A stretch of DNA of 64,000 bases from Macrocybe gigantea (Eukaryota; Basidiomycota; Agaricomycetes; Agaricales; Callistosporiaceae). The notes beneath the pieces were generated by a model. It searched no databases, was not told the DNA's origin, and saw only the letters and a program-made list of their open reading frames with translations. Location of the stretch: the NCBI GenBank assembly GCA_011319805.1, contig SJRY01000136.1, positions 310,001 through 374,000 on the forward strand, in the 5' to 3' direction. Positions 59,357 through 64,000 of the stretch are shown piece by piece (within the stretch, counting starts at the first letter, position 1; each line of letters starts with the position of its first letter). A program made the position numbers and the translations under genes.

Positions 59357-59916
59357 ATGAACGCACCTAACCGTTTCGAGCTCTTCGTCCTGGAAGATGG
59401 CGAGAAGCCGTGCGTAAACCTCATTCTCCGGACCTGAATGCGGTCTGAATGGCATGGCATGGATAGTGTCGAAATTACAGAAGACACAAAGATCCCTAAT
59501 GCTGCCACCATCAAGATCTTGAAGCAAGACCACACCCTTGGCAACATGCTGCGAGCGTATGTACCGTAAGAACCAGATTCGACATCTTCGAGCTCATCAT
59601 CTTTTTTAGACAGCTTTTGTCGATGCCACAAGTGTTGTTCGCAGGATACAAGGTTCCCCACCCCCTGCACCCATATTTCATCATCAAGATACAGACAGAT
59701 GGTTCAATCACGCCACAAGCCGTGCTAGAAGAGGCATGCTCAAAACTCATCGGAACGATGTCATCGCTGGAGACCAAGTTCAAGCGCGAGTTCTCCTTCA
59801 AGGACGTGGACATGGGTGGTGCTGGCGCTGGTGTGAGCGGCTTGGAGGATCCGTACGGGGGCAGCAGCGGAATGGGCGGCGCATGGCCTGGCGGACGCGA
59901 TTATTTGGATTTCTGA
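59357..59916 (+). CDS. RPB11: RNA polymerase II subunit Rpb11
   Basis: Assembly subunit that dimerises with Rpb3 in Pol II. Exons are 59357-59409, 59467-59556 and 59610-59916, in phase, about 149 residues. The sequence MNAPNRFELFVLEDGEK, VEITEDTKIPNAATIKI, LKQDHTLGNMLRAQLLSMPQ, VLFAGYKVPHPLHPYFIIKI and QTDGSITPQAVLEEACSKLI follows the family exactly, including HTLGN and AGYKxPHPL. A Gly-rich tail (GGAGAGVSGLEDPYGGSSGMGG) extends beyond the usual length of about 120 residues. Confidence 0.96.
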
Positions 59917-60021
59917 GCGCTACTGTATCATTTTCTTTTCCTTGTGTGTATCAATAGACGTAAACACGATTCAGCAGCGACGCAAACACAACCAAATTGA
60001 ACTGTTCTCCAGATTGTTAAC

Positions 60022-62282
60022 ATGGACTCCCCAAAACGCGCCGGCTCTCCATCCTCGAGCCCGTCCGACTCGAAGAGAATAAGGCTCACTGTCAACCAGG
60101 GCGTAACTCAGGTTGATCCTGATACAGCTCCTGGGAAGCGCAGCGAGCTCGACCCGATACAGCCTGCGGACATTGGCAACCTGCCCAATGACCCCGCGCC
60201 TGCAGAGTCTCAGGCCCAGAATGCCGGCAGCAGCAGCAGCATCAGTGGCCCCAAAGTCAAGGTCCTGAAGGAAGGCGAGGACGAGGAGACGGGTGATGTG
60301 TCCATGGCTGACGGCGCAGAAGATGAAGCCGAGTCTGGTGAGGAAAACGATGAAGAGGACTTGGCCCAGCTCGAGGCGACGCGTCAACGCCTGGAGGAGC
60401 AAGCACGCAAGTACCTCGCAGCACAGACCCACGAGGTCATCATTCCTTCCTACTCTGCCTGGTTCGACATGGCGACAATCCACCCTGTCGAGCGTCGCGC
60501 CCTTCCAGAGTTCTTCAATTCCCGAAACCGCTCCAAGACGCCAGCCATCTACAAAGACTACCGTGACTTCATGATAAATACTTACCGACTCCGACCCACC
60601 GAATATCTCACAGTTACAGCATGCCGGAGAAATTTAGCAGGAGACGTGTGTGCAATCATGCGTGTCCATGCATTCTTGGAGCAATGGGGGTTAATCAATT
60701 ACCAAGTAAGCGTTCCGGTAACCCAGACTTATCCCTTGTGCTGACGATGCTCAGATTGATCCTGAAGCACGACCAGCTGCACTGGCATCGCCATTCACTG
60801 GCCACTTCCGTGTTATTCTCGACACACCTCGCGGTCTCCAATCGCTTCACCCAGGAACCCGACCGACGAATCCCAGCGCTTCTGCCGCAGCCGTCAACGG
60901 CACACAAAAGCCAGCTCCATCGTCCACGCCCGCCTCCCTCGAACTACGCTCTTCCATCTACCAAACACCGCAAAAGCGTCCCGCGCTGTGACATCTAGCG
61001 AGGCAGAAACCTTGGCAAATGGCGCAGCGGTCAATGGCGTAAACAAGGCGGTTACAAGCGGCCTGCACACCTGTGATACCTGCGGCTCCGACTGCACTGC
61101 GGTGCGGTATCACTCCCTCAAGGACAAAAAGTTTGAGATCTGTGCATCTTGCTATCTCGACGGGCGGTTCCCGTCGACAATGTTCAGCGGCGACTTTGTT
61201 AAGCTGACGAGTGCGACGCCAGGTGTCGCGCACACGAGTGGGACCAACGACGATTGGTCAGACCAGGAGATGCTCCTCCTCCTCGAGGGCGTGGAGATGT
61301 ACGACGACGACTGGTCCAAGATCGAGGAGCATGTTGGCACGCGGTCCGCGCAGCAGTGCATCCGCAAATTCTTGGAGCTGCCTATTGAGGACCCGTACCT
61401 GAACAGCGAAGGGAACATCGGTCCGCTGCGCTACAGCCGCATACCATTTGAGCAGGCGGATAACCCCGTTATGAGCGTCGTCGCCTTCTTGGCTGGTGTC
61501 GTGGGTCAGGGCGTCGCTGCCGAGGCGGCCAAGTCTGCCCTGCACGAGCTCACAGATGGATCGAAAGCGGACGCGGGCGAAATAAGAGACGAGAAGACAG
61601 AAGGTGCGACGAAGAGGGCAAGGAGACGACTGCGGAAGGAGAAAAGGCCGATGCGCAAGCGGCAGCGTCGACATCGGCTGCTGCTGCTGAAGGAGATCGA
61701 ATGGACGAGGACGTCAAGGAGGAGAGCGTTGCTCCTACTGGCGCGGAGGGCGAAGCCGTCACCACTGTTGCTGTAACCAGCGCCAACGATCAAGACGCCA
61801 TGTCCGTCGACGCTTCCTCGGCGTTGGCGTTGAAAAGGCCCACGCAGACGCTGCCACACTCCAAGGTCGTACGCGCGGCGCACCTGGCGCTCAAGTCGTC
61901 CGCCAAGGCGGCGCGAGACCTCGCGGACGCGGAGGAGACGCAGATCCGGACCGCACTGGCGTCGCTGATCAGCCTTACGCTGAAGAAGCTGGAGCTCAAG
62001 ATGTCTCAGTTCGAGGAGCTGGAGGACATACTCGAGGAGGAGCGCCGGGGTCTTGAGAGTGCCCGAATGGCGCTCGTCAACGAGCGGCTGAACGTGAAAA
62101 AGATGCTCGACAACGTCAGGAACGAGATTGCGAAACATGGTGTGGTAAGCAACGGCATGGTGGCGAATCCGATGATGGGCGCCACAGGCCAAGGCACCAC
62201 TCCCACCGAAGTGCCGACAGTCACGCCTCTGGAGGGCGAATCAGGGCCCATCTCAGGTGGAAGTGTGTTGCAGTTGAGTTGA
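60022..62282 (+). CDS. RSC8: SWI3/RSC8-type SWIRM-ZZ-SANT chromatin remodelling subunit, frame-broken
   Basis: Core scaffold of SWI/SNF and RSC complexes. Residues 1-130 are acidic and disordered. [79 protein letters not shown]. After an intron, [20 protein letters not shown] leads to a ZZ zinc finger ([20 protein letters not shown]... [11 protein letters not shown]). The SANT domain is [40 protein letters not shown]. The C-terminal coiled coil is [40 protein letters not shown]. Two single-base breaks interrupt it: near 60980-60988 (KRPA | AVTSSEAE) and near 61603-61609 (KTEG | [11 protein letters not shown]). Both are repaired by one added base. Confidence 0.88.
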
Positions 62283-62494
62283 AAACACCGATAATATATT
62301 ATAAAATGTTATCGCCTGCTGTCTTGCTAGTAACATTCTGCCTTTATCCTTCGATTGTGTGTCGTTAATAGTATTATTCGTTTTCTCTCCTTTGTGTGTA
62401 TCGCAATACAAGGTCCTACATGCTACAATACAAAACCGTCTTAAATCCATCACAGATGTGAAGAAAAGAAACCGCCTTGAAGATGTCAACAAAT
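62283..62494. other. Gap between convergent SWI3-like and alcohol dehydrogenase genes
   Basis: 212 bases serving as both 3' flanks. AT-rich TATATTATAAAATG at 62294-62307 may act in 3' end formation. Confidence 0.4.
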
Positions 62495-64000
62495 TCACTT
62501 TCTCATGTCGATGACGACGCGACCAGCAACTGTTCCCTTCGTCAGCCCTTCGTAGATGCTGTATTGTAAAGTGATGTCAAGGTTGCAATCCAATAGCGGA
62601 CAATATGTGGGCAAACCTTTGCAGGTCATCCAATTTCTTGAGGGTATAACGGCACGTTACAGCACCGCGAGCAGCAATTTCAATCGCTTCTTTGGCATCT
62701 TGACGATTTCCAACGTAGGACCCCAGACGCTGATGCTCTGATGAACAGGATCGACATATATTAGCAGGCGGCATACCTCGTCACTGAAGGGGGAAATTTA
62801 CCTTAAAGACAGTGAAAAAGATCGAGGCATCAAGGGTAGATTTTCCGGGCAGGGCCACAGCCATCAACGTTCCACCTTTTCTGAGATAATCTACGGCCAG
62901 TCCGAAGGCCGCACCCTAAGCACCTTAGCGTTGAGCGACAGCTGAAGACCGAACGTTACTGCTATACTCACCGTGACAGCTGTAACGACCGCAGAGTGAG
63001 CGCCCAGTCCATCGGTGAGAGCACGTATGTCTGCGACAATGTTTTTGGACTCTTTGAAGTCAATCCAGTGGTCGGCTCCCAGCTCGAAACAAAGTTTTTT
63101 CTTTTCTGCACCAGTGTCTAACGAGAAGTCAGCACATATAGCTCGATGCGAAAATGGCTTGACTATCATACCTATGGCTATAACGCGAAGACCCATATAC
63201 TTTGCGTATTGCACGGCTGCCCATCTATATGAACATTCGACGCGTGGTGAAGGGCAACATCATGTACACACCCAGATGGCCCAACCCGCCGCCAGCGCCA
63301 GGAAGGACAACCCAGTCGCCAGGACTCGTCTTGCTGTACTTGAGGGCGCGATAGACTGTGAGACCCTGCAGAACGGTGAGAATAATCCCAGACAGATTCC
63401 GGAAACGGCGTACAGCGCATAAAATGGACGCAGCAGCAAAGCTGTCGAAGCCCTCTGGTATAGGAGTGACGTGGTGAACATATGAAACCTAGAAGACACG
63501 TTGTAGGTTCCTATATGCGCGTGTTGAGAACTGGAATTGCACTCACGACGTATTCTGAGAAGGTTCCGTCGACGTTGAAGCCGCTGAGCTTGGCTTCATT
63601 GCAATCTGCGTGTGTTGGATCTCAGCATAATCCATAACATCGATCTGACATGGAACTCACTTTGCTCCAGTCCTTTTCGGCAGTATTCACAGTCAAGGCA
63701 TCTGCATGGATTGCCGCGTAGATGTTATCATACGCAATCTACCGGTCACTTAATACGTACGAATCAGCCAACCACTTGATCCCGACTCTGTCGCCGATCT
63801 TGACGGGACTGTGCGTAGTGTTGTCGCCAATGGCCACGATGTGGCCAACACCCTCGTGCCCGCCAATGAGCGGGATCTTGGCATCCAAAGGCCAATCGCC
63901 CAGCGCCGCGTGAAGATCTGTGTGGCACACGCCTGTGCATTCAAGCTTTACAAGACACTCGCCTGGCGCGAGTTCCTTCTGGGACTTGACGGGGTGGTCG
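62495..64000 (-). CDS. Zinc-dependent alcohol dehydrogenase, 5' partial
   Basis: Medium-chain NAD-dependent alcohol dehydrogenase (yeast Adh1 type). It enters from the right edge at [20 protein letters not shown], so only about the first 15-25 residues are missing. Motifs in order: [18 protein letters not shown] (catalytic zinc Cys), [14 protein letters not shown] (His-Glu), [28 protein letters not shown] (structural zinc), [37 protein letters not shown] (Rossmann), [31 protein letters not shown] and [13 protein letters not shown]. It ends GRVVIDMRK. There are nine or more introns of about 50-70 nt. Start and promoter are outside the window. Confidence 0.9.

Noticed and set aside
61506..62192. 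228-codon minus-strand frame
   Set aside because: Antisense to the coiled-coil end of the SWI3/RSC8 gene; no independent support.

Overview
The window reads as nuclear DNA of a filamentous basidiomycete, most likely an agaricomycete. The evidence is the density of short introns (about 50-70 nt with GT/AG ends and CTNAC-like branch sites), a Zn2Cys6 regulator, a divergent H2A/H2B pair, mitochondrial PPR and Mtg1-type proteins, and several families I recognise as common in agarics. Those include a seven-span membrane protein, a secreted protein with a GCPNPDC motif, a single-pass protein ending in PPAYTNIR, and an AIM9-like phosphotransferase. All exon calls come from reading frames and splice signals by eye. 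No alignment was run.

Left part (1-24 kb): the 3' portion of a ubiquitin-E2-binding protein gene; two small secreted-protein genes side by side (a six-cysteine knottin-like peptide with tiny exons, and a larger cysteine-containing orphan); a seven-span membrane protein; homoserine dehydrogenase; divergent histones H2B and H2A sharing a promoter with paired MCB boxes; a CNH-domain (Vps39/Vps3-type) gene that looks short at its 3' end; a CBS-domain protein; and cystathionine gamma-synthase. Two copies of an approximately 0.9 kb element with 16-17 bp terminal inverted repeats follow. Next comes a small secreted peptide with Lys-His-Arg repeats.

Middle (24-46 kb): a secreted/single-pass Ser-rich membrane protein, a gene-poor stretch of about 4 kb, a Zn2Cys6 transcription factor, a large mitochondrial PPR-like gene divergent from a Gin4/Nim1-type kinase, and a basic proline-rich hypothetical protein.

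Right part (46-64 kb): the circularly permuted GTPase Mtg1; a decayed phosphotransferase gene bracketed by two direct repeats; a DUF202-type membrane protein; a RING E3 ligase of the MGRN1 type; ribosomal protein uL15 (L28/L27a); RNA polymerase II subunit Rpb11; a SWI3/RSC8 chromatin-remodelling subunit; and a zinc alcohol dehydrogenase running off the right edge.

Core functions (histones, ribosome, transcription, methionine synthesis, mitochondrial translation) are interspersed with lineage-specific secreted peptides and small repeats. Several otherwise intact housekeeping genes carry single-base frame breaks, nearly all consistent with one missing base. This looks like either a systematic assembly error or unusual decay, and it affects how any annotation of this contig should be trusted.
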